A stretch of DNA of 64,000 nt from Calvatia gigantea (taxonomy: Eukaryota > Basidiomycota > Agaricomycetes > Agaricales > Lycoperdaceae). The notes under the pieces are model-generated. The model had not been told where the DNA came from and did no database searches. It saw only the letters and a program-made list of their open reading frames with translations. The DNA lies in contig JACAAK010000012.1 in the NCBI GenBank assembly GCA_025093985.1, positions 868,001 through 932,000 on the forward strand, read 5' to 3'. Below, in pieces: positions 1 to 10,978 of this stretch (within the stretch, counting starts at the first letter, position 1; the number at the start of each line of letters is the position of its first letter). The position numbers and the translations under genes were made by a program.

Positions 1-1
1 A

Positions 2-1406
2 GGAAGGAAAGGCCGACCGAGCGTTATCACTGAGACTTCTTCGGCTGTTTCGTCTGCCGGTGGAAGTGCTGGTGGAAGTGCTAGTGCAGCGAATGCGAGT
101 ACATCGACGTCGACGTCTTCGGTGTATATCTATTCAAGGGCAAACTTCGCGAGACCTCCCATTGCACAGCTACCTGGGCATAAGAAAGCCAGCGTGGCTG
201 TTCGGTTCTCGCCGATCCTGTATGAACTTCGACCTCATGTTGAAGCTGCGTCAGGCGATCGTGAAATTGCATCGGAAACCAAGACAGCTGCCTTGGAAAG
301 GGACGTAGAGGGCACGTTGGACGTGGATTTTATTGGGCCGACCGTGATCGTCAGTCCGGCTCCGAACGACGTGCCTACACCCTCGTCATCCACCCAAGCA
401 TCCTTGTTGACTCCTCAACGCACTCCTGCCCAAACTCAGAACCCTTTCATTGCCTCGCCTTTACCCCATCTCGCACTTTCGACATCGCAGTTGGAAGGAG
501 GTAATGTAACCTTGCCTTCGCCTGGGTTGTCACCTATGGATTTGAGACCACCTACACCTGCTGCTTCGAAACCTCCCACCCCGGCTATTCATGCACACAA
601 TCAAGTACAAGGGCAAGCTGGTGCAACCACAGCGACGGTCCCTGCGAATACGGCCTCTGTATTTGCATTATCGTACAGGATGTTGTATGCCGTCCTGACT
701 ATGGATGCCGTCGCGATCTACGACACCCAACAAGCCGGTCCCGTCTGTCTTTTGACAAACTTGCATTATGATGAATTCACTGATATGACATGGTATGTGC
801 TATCTCCAAGCATCTACCTATACTAACTAATTTCATTACAGGTCGTCAGACGGTCAAACACTCCTACTCTCGTCCCGAGACGGTTATTGCACCGTCATCA
901 TTTTCGACGAAATCCTACCAACGTCACATACACAACAACACGCACTCCAACTTCAATCCATCGCACATCACAATTCCGTCCCACTCGTGTCTAGTTCTGC
1001 TACCAGCACACCTGCGACATCTACTATCGGCCTTCCGCATCTCCATGCGCACACGCCTTCGACCGTATCGAAGAAACGTAGTGAGCCACCTTTGACACCT
1101 GCTGCCAGTACGGATGGAGAAGGTAGTGGTCCTTCGTATTTCGTCAGCCAATCGGGTTCCAACACTACACCTATTCCAGCCTCAGCTCCAACTGTGAACC
1201 CAAGTACTACAAATGCTGTTACCGCCGCCGTGGGTTCGATTTCCGGAACTTCTACCAAGGAAGCACAGAAACGGCAAGCACCCGGCAGTAGCGCAACTAG
1301 CGATGCCGATGATACAAATGCAGGTAATGCTAGTACTGCGGAACAACAGCCACCAAAGAAGAAGAGACGCGTTGCGCTCATGCGCGTGGGTGATTTGGAC
1401 TCGTGA
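2..1406 (+). CDS. CAC2: CAF-1 p60 subunit homologue (Cac2/CHAF1B), 3' part of gene
   Basis: WD40 subunit of chromatin assembly factor 1, the nuclear histone H3-H4 chaperone that works with PCNA behind replication forks. The frame is open from the window edge, so the N-terminal propeller blades lie outside. The block at bases 122-240 (VYIYSRANF, then PIAQLPGHKK, then VAVRFSPILYELRP) matches the CHAF1B region in which the protein 'cannot fall below' the conserved YxFxR...LAVRxxPxxxELRP pattern. A second conserved block (FALSYRMLYAVLTMDAVAIYDTQ) precedes a 49-bp intron at 793-841 (GTATGT...TACAG). Splicing restores W-SSDGQTLLLSSRDGYCTVIIFD, a typical final WD blade. The tail is Ser/Thr/Pro-rich, ends in a basic PPKKKRRVALMRV stretch that could be a nuclear localisation signal, and stops at 1404-1406. 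Family assignment is from recalled conservation; an HIRA-like protein is the main alternative and is less likely. Confidence 0.
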
Positions 1407-2159
1407 TTCCATTTTCTCTCCTTTGACAGTTCGATGCCTGGTCTATGCCCTATTCTATGGCTATTGCAGTGTTGGTATGGACGTTTCTTTCTCCTTGTGG
1501 TACAATGATATGACCTTTAGGAGGTGGGAGCTTCTCGCGCTCGGATTCGTTTTACCTTTGTATAATTGATATGTTGTATATTGTCCTTGTTCTTTTTTTT
1601 TTATGGCTCACCCCTATCCCCTTATTGATCACCCCTTTATTTGTTTGTCTGTGGACCTCTTAAACTCCATAAACAAGAGGTCCCCGACACGTGTTCGTTC
1701 TTGCCCTGTTTCTGTTTCCCCCCTCTTCGTTGATGGTCCCTTGATTTTCTCGCATATGTTATGAATAAGTAATTCCCGTCAACTCAGCAACCTTTGTATG
1801 ATAATGGTGCAGTTGCTGCCTTGATCCAAGCTTGTCTCCCAAGCACTACCTTCCATCAGATGCCTCTTTTTGATCCATTAATATATCAATTTTGATCTTC
1901 GTACACAGGTTAATCATCTTCATACCCGGTGTCATACAAGTTTAATATAGTCCATCTTTGGCCAAAATGTATAACCATTCAAAGGCTGGCAGGACGAGGA
2001 AGTCGGTGCCACGGAACCTGCCTCTCACTCAAGGAACTGAAGGCCGCCCGCACTGTCCTAGTCCGAAACAGTTTACCCTATACAGCAGAAATTAAATGAA
2101 TTGAAGACTAACAGATATATCAGACGAAACACCCATTTCCTGTTCACAATAAAATGTTC
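1407..2159. other. Intergenic, 3' flanks of two converging genes
   Basis: No coding signal. It is T-rich just after the CAF-1 stop, as expected of a 3' UTR. A perfect 9-bp inverted repeat, GGACCTCTT at 1653-1661 and AAGAGGTCC at 1675-1683, could fold into a hairpin in the transcript. Confidence 0.
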
Positions 2160-3780
2160 CTAGAAGAGTATCCGACCCCAACCATGGTCAAGGTCCCCCT
2201 CAACCCCCCTTGCCTCCAAGATGATGGACTTCATCGCGCCATAGCATGGGCTCCATGTCCAATCAGCACCCGTGGACTCATCATCTACATATAGTTTGCT
2301 TGAGAACTCTAACAAGCGAGTGTGGTGCCGCCAATGAGTGGAAGTTGTATCATAGGGTGGCAAAATGATATCTTCTGGATCTTGTTCCGGGTCAGTCCAG
2401 ACTACCAGTCCATTGCGCCTCGAGTGTAACGCTACTATCAACCCGTGTGGCGAATGATCTTCATTCGCAGTAAGATGCAGTCTTTCTAGACGCGGAAACA
2501 AGTTGTCGTTCCCCCCTTGATAGTGAGGCGACACAGCCATTGCATAGTTTCTTCTTCCTCAGCGGCAAGAAATTCTGCCTTCAACGTTGTTAGGTTACCA
2601 AAAACATCTAGGTGGTGGTCAATGCGATATTGCATGCTGGATGGAAAGTTCAACTTCTCCACCCGCATATTTGTAAAGAATCCCGAACGGAAGGTGCGTC
2701 CGAGGATAGGGGAGCGTTCCATTCGAGTTTACGAACAGCTGAGAATCGGAACTGTACAAAGAACTCGGGATCTGGAGGTTCCCGTCTGTTGTTTCTCCAG
2801 GTCGCAAACACAGTCAAACTTCGAACAAACTCCACTGAAGTAGTCCGGCACTGTATAGCGGCCCATGGCTCCTCTGCCTCATGATAATACCACAGAGTAT
2901 AGTTGACCAGGTTAGGGCAGAGTGCGAGAAGTTTCAAGGCGAATTTGAGACTGGTGTTCGTAAGTTTGAGCGTGGTGATTTGTTTCCAAGGAAACTCGAG
3001 AGGAATTCGCGGGTTTTTGCCTCCGTCGAGAATCAATGTTCGGAGACGAGGGCTATTGCGGAAAGGAGAGGTTTCTTCCTGCTGTTGTCTGCCATGTAAA
3101 CAATACAATTCGGCTTCCTCAAGCAAGGGAATTCAACGTCCCCTCCGGCATGTTTGAGGATGGGGGGCCAGACTGACAAGTTCAGATGCCCCTCGAGGAG
3201 AAACGACCTTAACCTTCTGAGATACTCCTTTAGGACAACCTGCAAGACCTCGTCGACCGTAGCAGGTGCGAAACAATATGATGCGGAGAAGAAAACTGCC
3301 ATTGCAGGTACTCCGAGATGCTGGTAGTAGTGCCTCATCAATGTTACGTAGTCTGTGCCTCGTGTCCCGGTACACAAATCGCCAAGCGTGAGGGTGGTCC
3401 GAAACTGAGGGAAAGACCGGACGATGCGGCGCCATTGGGAGAAAACAGCGCGAAGCCGAAACAGAGTTTTGTTGTCGGAGATGGCGTTTAAGATATGATG
3501 AAACCTGAAGCCCTGTGGCAGACCAGAAGATGCGAGAAGGAATTTCAGTTGGGACTTGGTAGATGGTAGGGGACTGAACGTGTTTGAGTTGTTGGAGAGT
3601 TGAGCGTTCCTTGGCGCGCTCGCGAACCTCGTTACTGAGTTTTGCAGCCAGGGAGATGATGTGTGTGGTTTCTCCACTCGGCTTCATAGTCGTGGTGGCA
3701 GAGAGGGTACCACCAACCAGGTTACGCATGGCTTCCAGATGTAATAAACACAAGTACTTAACTGGATTTGGATTTACCAT
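2160..3780 (-). pseudogene. F-box/leucine-rich-repeat protein, frameshifted
   Basis: Agaricomycete genomes hold large families of F-box proteins, substrate adaptors of SCF ubiquitin ligases. Read from 3780 downwards there is an N-terminal helix (LSNEVRERAKERSTLQQLKHV), then an F-box core (QVPTEIPSRIF, then LPQGFRFHHIL, then LFRLRAVFSQWRRIVRSFPQF), then leucine-rich stretches (LRTLILDGG, ITTLKLTNTSLKFALKLLALCPNLVNYTLW, LFPRLERLHL). The pieces lie in four successive frame changes: near 3530 (inside the F-box), near 3120, near 2690 and near 2530. No GT-AG intron fits the F-box break, where the coding pieces abut. The start at 3780 is the first ATG and is uncertain. I call a decayed gene; sequencing indels are the alternative but neighbouring genes read cleanly. 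Confidence 0.
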
Positions 3781-4293
3781 TCAAACCTCTCTACCGACCG
3801 TTTAAGACACCTATTCCTTTAAACTTAGCGAAGAATGGTCATAAACACATTGAGCGAGAGCGACCGATGACATACCTCGTAACATTAGTTGTTGAACTGT
3901 ACCGCCCAGCATCTGCCCCTCATAATACCCACTGGTGTGATGTCAAGATCCGAAATCTGGCAGATTTTGACGCTTGAGAGTCTTCATACCCGTCCACTTC
4001 TCCGCTCAGATGGGAACTATCTATGGTAGAACCTTACGGAAAAGTATTGAGATCATAACCCTCTGCGAGGACTGAGCGACGATGTTGCCGATTCGGATAT
4101 TTGAGACACCCGTTCACCATTATTATGATATGGGTAGAGCACTTTCACTATCTCGGAGGTGATGGGAGCGACTTGGGATTTTCAAACCCGATTAGTACCT
4201 CATCTGATAGTATATCAACAACGCAGGGAAGAGATTATTGGACAGGCGAGGGCCCTAGTAGATACACATGGGATGAGAGATGGTGTAGAAAGG
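3781..4293. other. Intergenic between F-box remnant and nucleoporin
   Basis: About 500 bp between two minus-strand genes, probably holding the F-box promoter and the nucleoporin 3' UTR. I see no coding signal or repeat. Confidence 0.
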
Positions 4294-4833
4294 CTATCGC
4301 AAGGCACTCGCACGAAGGTTATTCGTGGAGCTGAGGAGGTTATCGACTTCGTAGTCCGATTGCGCGCCATTAGTGCCCGTGCCGGTGATGATCCCAACAT
4401 CTTTGAGTGCCCTCTGGAGAATCTTGGTCAGGTGAGTGAGACCCGCTTGTTGCTCGGCGAGAATCTATGAAACGCATGAGCTTATCCAAGCGTCATGAGG
4501 ACAAGAACAAAAAACCACGTACCTGAGTAAGTTGTGCCAACCCATCCTCGTCCACAACAGCCCACTCCCCCGCCCCGCTCCTCGCACGCTCCTTTGCCGC
4601 ATTAACAGTCCCGAGCAGCGCCCACAACTCATTCAACTTCCCTTTCACTCGTCCCCTCTTCAACTCATCCTCAATCTCCTCCAATGCGCTCCTCAACCTC
4701 TCCTCTTCGGGCCTAATCGACGAACTCCTCACATTCGGGATCAACAAATGCAGGTGCTGCACAAACTTCAACAACCTCTGTGTCAACTGTGTCTGCGCAA
4801 CGGCTGCTCTAAGGAGCCTAGGGGAGTTGGACA

Positions 4834-4889
4834 ACGTGTGTTGAGTCGTGAGGGACTCGAGACGTGTGTTGAGTCGTGAGGGACTCGAG
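4834..4889. repeat. 28-bp tandem duplication in nucleoporin copy 1
   Basis: Two exact 28-bp copies (4834-4861 and 4862-4889) lie in the coiled-coil coding part. As 28 is not a multiple of three, the duplication shifts the frame between NTRLESLTTQHT and the downstream helix. Confidence 0.
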
Positions 4890-5496
4890 ACGTGTATTGA
4901 GGTCCTTGAGGTGTTGTAGGTGTTCATCGGATTTTTTGTTTTGAGCCTCGACACGGGTACGCAGATCGTCGAAGCCGATTGCCAGGACGGGGACATGGCA
5001 TGTTGGATCTGGGTTTTCACGTACGGCTTTCTCCCACAATGCGTCGTTCCTGGCGTTGGGCGGGCGCCCGTAGAGGCTTACTTGATTCGGGTTGACGAGG
5101 TTGTAGAAGTAGTACTGAGACAAGAGGAAGAAAAAAAAGTGACGTCAGAGTGCAGACACGCGGGCAGGACTTTAGGAACGCACTTGGAATCGGCATTGAG
5201 GTGAGGCAGGGTTCCAGGCATGATAGGTAGCTTCGATTTTCTGTTGGAGCTGAATCGACTGCACCTGTGCATCGGCCTGTTGCTGTGCTGGTGTCAACGC
5301 GGTTCTCGAACCCAACAAACTGCTTGAAGGCAACAACGACGCGTTCAACGCGTTTCCGGATCCAGAGGTACTTCCAAACAGACCTCCGGTGGCTTGTTGT
5401 TGTGGTCTGTTGCCGAAAAGACCGCCACCAGTCTGAGTACTTCCGAACAAACCACCGCCAGGGCTGAGTCGTCGTACTGCCGAAAAGGCTAGGGTG

Positions 5497-5512
5497 TTGC
5501 TGCTGCTGCTGC

Positions 5513-5609
<97 letters not shown>

Positions 5610-5640
5610 GCTGTTGTTGCTGTTGTTGCTGCTGCTGCTG
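5497..5640. repeat. (TTG/CTG)n microsatellite, poly-Gln or poly-Asn by frame
   Basis: About 144 bp of trinucleotide repeat, mostly TTG with CTG at both edges. Read on the minus strand in the nucleoporin frame it is CAA/CAG (glutamine); in the shifted frame it reads as asparagine/serine. The equivalent tract in copy 2 (about 9257-9320) is roughly half as long. Confidence 0.
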
Positions 5641-5984
5641 GGTCTGGGTAGTCCCAAAAAGCCCGGTTCCGGTGGCCCCAGTATTGGCAGTCGACGAGCC
5701 GAAAATGCCACCAGCTTGGCCCCGAACAACGATTGAATTTTGGGATTCAATCGCCGTATTCGCGCATGAAAAGTCTTCCTAAAGTTTCGGAAATGCCGTC
5801 CAGTAACCATCCCCAATCGTTTGCTGGGGCTTTCGGCTTACTCCGAGAATCCACAACCTTAACCCTCTCTGCTTTCATGCGACAATCTTCAAATTCTAAA
5901 TCATCTGGCACCACCAATTCAAATTGGTGTGGCCATGAAAATGCCAGTCGCAAAGCCTTTCCCACTTGACATTGTCGGTATTGC

Positions 5985-6605
5985 TTTAGTCAATGGCAGT
6001 TTTGTTGTTTCTTTGAGCTTGATTGTCTGATTTTCCTGAGGTGTAGCTCTTCCGTGCTAGGTCAGTTTTTAAGTTTGGATATATTTATCTGTGGTTTGTC
6101 CAGGTTTAGTTCTTGGCTGTTTTTCAGGTACTTTGTTCCCTGTTTCTTCTTACTGATGTACAGAGCTCATCAGTGACTTCAGTTCAGTTCTCTTATTCAT
6201 CTAGGTTGAGCTCATATACTAGCTCCTAGGTTTGTCTTTGTTCAGGCCTGGTTTCAGCCTACTCCTTGCAAGGTGAGGTGGGAGCTTAACCAAATGTTAC
6301 GCCTTAGTCTGAGTAAACCTCAGGTTGCAACTTGGGCTAAGACTTGAGGGCGAGTAAGGGGGAGATGAACTAGGTGGTTAAGCATACCGAATACAGAGAT
6401 GTATTACACTTAAATAGGGAAGTCATCCAGTTGAATGGATGGAGTACTACATGAAACGTCCGGTAAGAATGGTGTGTAGCTGGCATAGTCAGGAATGAGA
6501 GATTGCTCGACAGGAATAGCTGAAACAGATGTACTGATGAATAGAAATGTAGACAGCAATGGAATACGAAATGTAGACAGCAGGATCTGCAGTCTTTTCG
6601 CCAAC
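5985..6605 (-). mobile_element. Gypsy remnant: 5' LTR plus leader and gag start
   Basis: Bases 6295 to about 6605 match the LTR of the Gypsy family found at 47-63 kb (TGTTACGCCTTAGTCTGAG..., then the run with TAAGACTTGAGGGCGAG and GGTTAAGCATACCGAATACAG). Bases about 5985-6294 match that family's leader and gag start, including GAGCTCATATACTAGCTCCT and the GGCCTG...CAGCCTACTCCTTGCAAGG block. Order and strand fit a minus-strand 5' end; the rest of the element is missing. It lies between two nucleoporin pieces. Gag is too decayed to translate. Outer ends are approximate. Confidence 0.
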
Positions 6606-6765
6606 GTTTGCCCCTCCAAACCGTCCTCAGTCATCCACATTCATGTTACTCCTACGCACTGTGCCAAATTCTTTCATACTGAACCTTGACCAATAATGGC
6701 AACTCGTGAAGATTTGTATGACTTGGTTCCTTGTAGACCTATGCTTGTGATCTCCTGACTTAGTA

Positions 6766-7184
6766 CTGCCTCCAGTTGCCGCAGGTTGCGTCGCCGTGGT
6801 ACCGAACAAACTTGGAGTCGTACCCCCTTGCTGCTGCTGCTGCTGCTGCTGTTGTTGTTGTTGTTGTGTTTGCGTACTGCCAAATAGTCCAGTTCCCGTG
6901 GTTGAGGTTCCCCCAAAGAGACCCGTGCCACCCGACGTCCCAGTAGGTTGAGATGTAGTACCGGTTGTACCAAATATATTCCCAGAAGTAGTACCAACCG
7001 GATTTGGGTTCGGGTTTCCGTACATGGAGGTGGCAGGTTGATTCTGCTGGGTGTTGGTGGTGCCAAAGATTGATGTCGGTTGGTTTTGTGGTTGGGATGT
7101 GCCGCCAAATATACCCCCACTCGGTTGCTGTTGTTGTTGGGCACCTCCAAAGATACTAGTGCCAGTAGCGGGCGTTGTATTGGA
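6766..7184 (-). pseudogene. NUP57: Nup54/Nup57-type nucleoporin, N-terminal FG fragment
   Basis: About 419 bp nearly identical to 9834-10251 of copy 2. It codes FG repeats (SIFGG, GGIFGGTSQPQNQPTSIFG, NIFGTTGTTSQPTG, GTGLFGGTSTTGTGLFG) and a shorter poly-Gln run. It lacks the first ~14 codons and the downstream ~390 bp present in copy 2. With copy 1 it appears to be one gene duplicate with its middle replaced by about 1 kb carrying the Gypsy remnant. Confidence 0.
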
Positions 7185-7787
7185 TTATTGAGATGTAAAT
7201 GGAGAGTCTGAACCTGAACAATCCCCATGAAGCGTAATTGGTGGCAGGGCAAATAATCCTGGAGGAATCCATCAGAGGATAGGACACCACAGGATTAACG
7301 TATCAATGACCTTGATGTTCCATGCCTGCCTAGTATTTACGCAATAAGCGTAGCATGAGTTTCTTATCCTAGTGACAGAGCTTAGGAGGCTTATAGGATT
7401 TTCTTTGGCTCTAATAATCCTAAATTGTCCATCTTGTTTTAATGGTCACCGCTGGGTTGCGTGCCCCTTGTAGTTGTTATGGCCCTTCCCCTAATCGCGC
7501 CGCTCACGAGGTTCCTGCAGGTGTCCTCATTCCAGGTCCCATGACTCCCCCGGTGCGGGTGGCACCTCTCCTTGGCAAGCGTGCGATAGCATCGCCACTG
7601 TCAGGCTGGAGCTCGGCAATGGATGCTCTGAGGAGGATAGGAATAATTGTCTCGGACGGTTAATCAGCTTCCTCCCGGAACAACTCCTTATAAACCATTG
7701 GCCAATCTAAACTTCCAGGAGGCAGGCGAGATAGCCCAAAAATAGACTGAACAAGCCCCACTCTTCCGAAACATTTACCCACTGCTA
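7185..7787. other. Intergenic, no recognised feature
   Basis: About 600 bp between the nucleoporin fragment and the second F-box-like remnant. Short ORFs here show no family resemblance. Confidence 0.
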
Positions 7788-8572
7788 ATTAAATGATTGG
7801 AGACTACAATTGACAAACCCCATTTCCTTTCACAAAACTTCCTAGAGATATCCCCCCAACCAAAGTCAAGGACCCTAACCCCTGCCTCCAATGGGACTTC
7901 CGCCCTCAAGGGTCCTTCCATGGAAACCGACTCTATTATCGTTTGCTATGGTCACAGGGTGGTCAGGAAACAGTCCGGAATTTCCATTGGTGGAGTTATT
8001 TCTGCGCTCTTGATCGCTCATCCAACTAGTCCTGGGGCCTATCCTAAATGCCTAACTCTGGCAGGAACCCGATTCCCAGAGCAGCTTCTCCCCAGAGACA
8101 GTTCATTCTTTGATGCCACCAACCATCGTTTTCTCCAAAAGATGTGTCTACATTGAGTTCTACTGAAACTCTGATTAGGCGACTTTCTCGCTGGAAGCCG
8201 TACCACCCTTCTACCACCATTTGACAGTTTCCACATGTGCTTCTAGAACGGAGTTCATTTGGTTCAGCACACACATTCAGTGGTTGAAGGAATCCGAACG
8301 AATTGTTGACAAGATGGAAACTCGACAATTCCGGGTATCCCTTCAATGTCATAAACTGAATCGGACAGGATCAATGCAAGTCTCATCTCGTTGACCCAAA
8401 GGGGAGTTATTAGCCGCATAGACCCATGCTCGCCTTTCAATCTGTTTGTTCGAGCTCTTTCGCGGTCTCTCTCCGCTAATCTAATGGCTCCACAGGAAAA
8501 TGTTTGCGAATGCGAAAATCCATTCCTAAGGCTGCCTGAATCCTTAGAATTCGGCATAACAACAACGACCAA
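7788..8572 (-). pseudogene. Possible F-box family 3' remnant
   Basis: The stretch from 7788 resembles the 3' end of the F-box gene at about 2091-2400 in base order (ATTAAATGA, then CCCATTTCCT, then CACAA, then TTCCTAGAG, then CCAACCA...GTCAAGG), with many differences. No long frame remains. In both places the F-box-like sequence sits just downstream of a nucleoporin copy, which suggests that the ancestral duplication took in both genes. Identification rests on eye alignment only. Confidence 0.
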
Positions 8573-8681
8573 TCAGTATCAAATCCATTCGTCAATCTGC
8601 CTTCCTACCCCCCTAATCCATGGCTTCCCATCCTGCACGCCTCACTGGCCAGCCAATGGACCCTGGACCGGCCGGTCTCTT

Positions 8682-10285
8682 GGTGTTCATCGGATTTTTT
8701 GTTTTGAGCCTCGACACGGGTACGCAGATCGTCGAAGCCGATTGCCAGGACGGGGACATGGCATGTTGGATCTGGGTTTTCACGTACGGCTTTCTCCCAC
8801 AATGCGTCGTTCCTGGCGTTGGGCGGGCGCCCGTAGAGGCTTACTTGATTCGGGTTGACGAGGTTGTAGAAGTAGTACTGAGACAAGAGGAAGAAAAAAA
8901 GTGACGTCAGAGTGCAGACACGCGGGCAGGACTTTAGGAACGCACTTGGAATCGGCATTGAGGTGAGGCAGGGTTCCAGGCATGATAGGTAGCTTCGATT
9001 TTCTGTTGGAGCTGAATCGACTGCACCTGTGCATCGGCCTGTTGCTGTGCTGGTGTCAACGCGGTTCTCGAACCCAACAAACTGCTTGAAGGCAACAACG
9101 ACGCGTTCAACGCGTTTCCGGATCCAGAGGTACTTCCAAACAGACCTCCGGTGGCTTGTTGTTGTGGTCTGTTGCCGAAAAGACCGCCACCAGTCTGAGT
9201 ACTTCCGAACAAACCACCGCCAGGCTGAGTCGTCGTACTGCCGAAAAGGCTAGGGTGTTGCTGCTGCTGCTGCTGCTGCTGTTGTTGTTGTTGTTGTTGT
9301 TGTTGTTGCTGCTGCTGCTGGGTCTGGGTAGTCCCAAAAAGCCCGGTTCCGGGGCCCCAGTATTGGCAGTCGACGAGCCGAAAATGCCACCAGGCTTGGC
9401 CCCGAACAACGATGAATGTTGTTGATTGGGATTCATCGCCGTATTCGCGCTTCCGAACAAACCCGTTCCAGGTTGGGTAGTTGTGTTGGCTGTGCTACCA
9501 AATAGACCAGTTGTCGGTTGGTTGGTCGTAGAGGTTCCCCCGAATAAACCGGCTACTGGCTGCGTCGTCCCCGTCGTCGGAGCGCCTCCAAACAGACCCC
9601 CACCAGTAGTAGTAGGTTGGGTCGCTGTATTGCCTATAGTTCCAAATAAACCTCCGCCCATTGCGGGTTGGTTCACGTTGGCAGAACTCCCAAACAAACC
9701 CCCGCCAGTTGCTGGCTGATTCGCGGTGGTCCCAAATATATTTCCACCTGTGGCGGGTGTGCTTCCGAAGAGTGAAGTACCAGTACCGGTACCAGGCTGT
9801 TGTTGTTGCTGTTGGCTTTGCGGATTCCCGAAGATACTGCCTCCAGTTGCCGCAGGTTGCGTCGCCGTGGTACCGAACAAACTTGGAGTCGTACCCCCTT
9901 GCTGCTGCTGCTGCTGCTGTTGTTGTTGTTGTTGTTGTGTTTGCGTACTGCCAAATAGTCCAGTTCCCGTGGTTGAGGTTCCCCCAAAGAGACCCGTGCC
10001 ACCCGACGTCCCAGTAGGTTGAGATGTAGTACCGGTTGTACCAAATATATTCCCAGAAGTAGTACCAACCGGATTTGGGTTCGGGTTTCCGTACATGGAG
10101 GTGGCAGGTTGATTCTGCTGGGTGTTGGTGGTGCCAAAGATTGATGTCGGTTGGTTTTGTGGTTGGGATGTGCCGCCAAATATACCCCCACTCGGTTGCT
10201 GTTGTTGTTGGGCACCTCCAAAGATACTAGTGCCAGTAGCGGGCGTTGTATTTTGGCCACCGCCAAGTCCTCCGAACGCGGACAT
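8682..10285 (-). pseudogene. NUP57: Nup54/Nup57-type FG nucleoporin, copy 2 (N-terminal part, truncated)
   Basis: Starts at ATG 10285 with MSAFGGLGGGQ and runs through about 20 FG motifs (SIFGG, GLFGG, GLFGS, SLFGT), Gln-rich spacers, then a frame break near 9352 where copy 1 has one more base (GGTGGCCCC against GGGGCCCC on the plus strand). The downstream frame carries the poly-Gln tract, GGLFGNRPQQQ and YHAWNPASPQCRFQ; a 68-bp intron (8878-8945) precedes YYFYNLVNPNQVSLYG. Homology ends abruptly after NKKSDEH at 8682, so the last coiled coil and terminal exon present in copy 1 are missing. Where the two copies overlap they are nearly identical. Neither copy can make the full protein as read. 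Confidence 0.
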
Positions 10286-10978
10286 CTTCTAAGCCTTGAT
10301 CAGTGTTCCACTTCAACATACACGCACTGCACGAGGTGGCAGGTACTCACTAGATCGACAGGGGATGGAATCAAGACTACGTTATCAGGCTCTCAGAAGA
10401 TCACAGTCAAACAGGAGCCAGTACGCGTCAGGAGATTGAGCAGCGTCGAGACCACAGAAACAGAGGCTTGATCAGTGTTAGAGCTATTGGGCGCGTGACC
10501 TTCACACTGATGTCACGCGAGGACAATCACACGATCTTGCTGAAGCACCGACCAGGGAAGTATAGAACGTCTGGACGTCCCGTACTATACTCGCGTAAAG
10601 GCAGTTATTTTATGTCTCAAATCCGGCGACTGAATCATAATCGAGGCCGACGTGAAAAAGGTATGTCTCCTGTTAGCTGATCGCTAGGTCTCCTTTCTCA
10701 GAAACAACAATTTGACAGGTCCGAGCACCCTCACTCAAACACACGAAAGTAGAGACTAAACCGCAGTGGCATATTCTATATGGTCTCTTCAACTAACCAG
10801 TATTTGATATGCCAAGTTCCTCGACAAATATTCCGACCATGCGCAAGCCTTCGAAATGAAAGTAAAAACCATTGTATCGTTTCATATGAGGAGAGCGACA
10901 TGGGCGAATATCACACGAATGGCGTGCATGATCATATAACATACAATGTTTTGATAGGGCAAGAGTACGAAATAGAAC
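10286..10978. other. Intergenic, nucleoporin 5' flank and eL27 3' flank
   Basis: About 690 bp between two minus-strand genes; expected to hold the nucleoporin copy 2 promoter and the eL27 3' UTR. No further feature recognised. Confidence 0.

Larger units (their letters stand above)
4294..5764 (-). pseudogene. NUP57: Nup54/Nup57-type FG nucleoporin, copy 1 (C-terminal part, frameshifted)
   Basis: Central-channel FG nucleoporin of the Nup62-Nup58-Nup54 complex. From 5764 down: degenerate FG/poly-Gln region, then GLFGNRPQQQATGGLFG, then the Nup54 signature YHAWNPASPQCRFQ, a 69-bp intron (5115-5183), YYFYNLVNPNQVSLYGRPP, NPDPTCHVPVLAIGFDDLRTRV, a coiled-coil region, a 58-bp intron (4465-4522), and a final exon ILAEQQAGLTHLTKILQ...ALKDVGIIT ending at a TAG at 4294-4296. 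The copy has no start codon and at least three breaks: a 28-bp duplication at 4834-4889, an extra G near 5466, and indels near 5730. It stops matching copy 2 (8682-10285) at about 5764. Identity of the family is strong; loss of function is inferred. Confidence 0.

Noticed and set aside
2160..3780. F-box gene explained as a multi-exon intact gene
   Set aside because: The conserved F-box core changes frame inside IF-SGLPQGF with no room for a GT-AG intron.
4159..4470. Plus-strand ORF of 103 codons ending at a plausible GTGAGT donor
   Set aside because: It is the reverse of the nucleoporin's last exon, whose minus-strand reading is strongly conserved (LTKILQ...ALKDVGIIT).
5494..5736. Plus-strand ORF coding a run of about 49 leucines
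   Set aside because: Antisense of the trinucleotide repeat in the nucleoporin; a by-product of low complexity.
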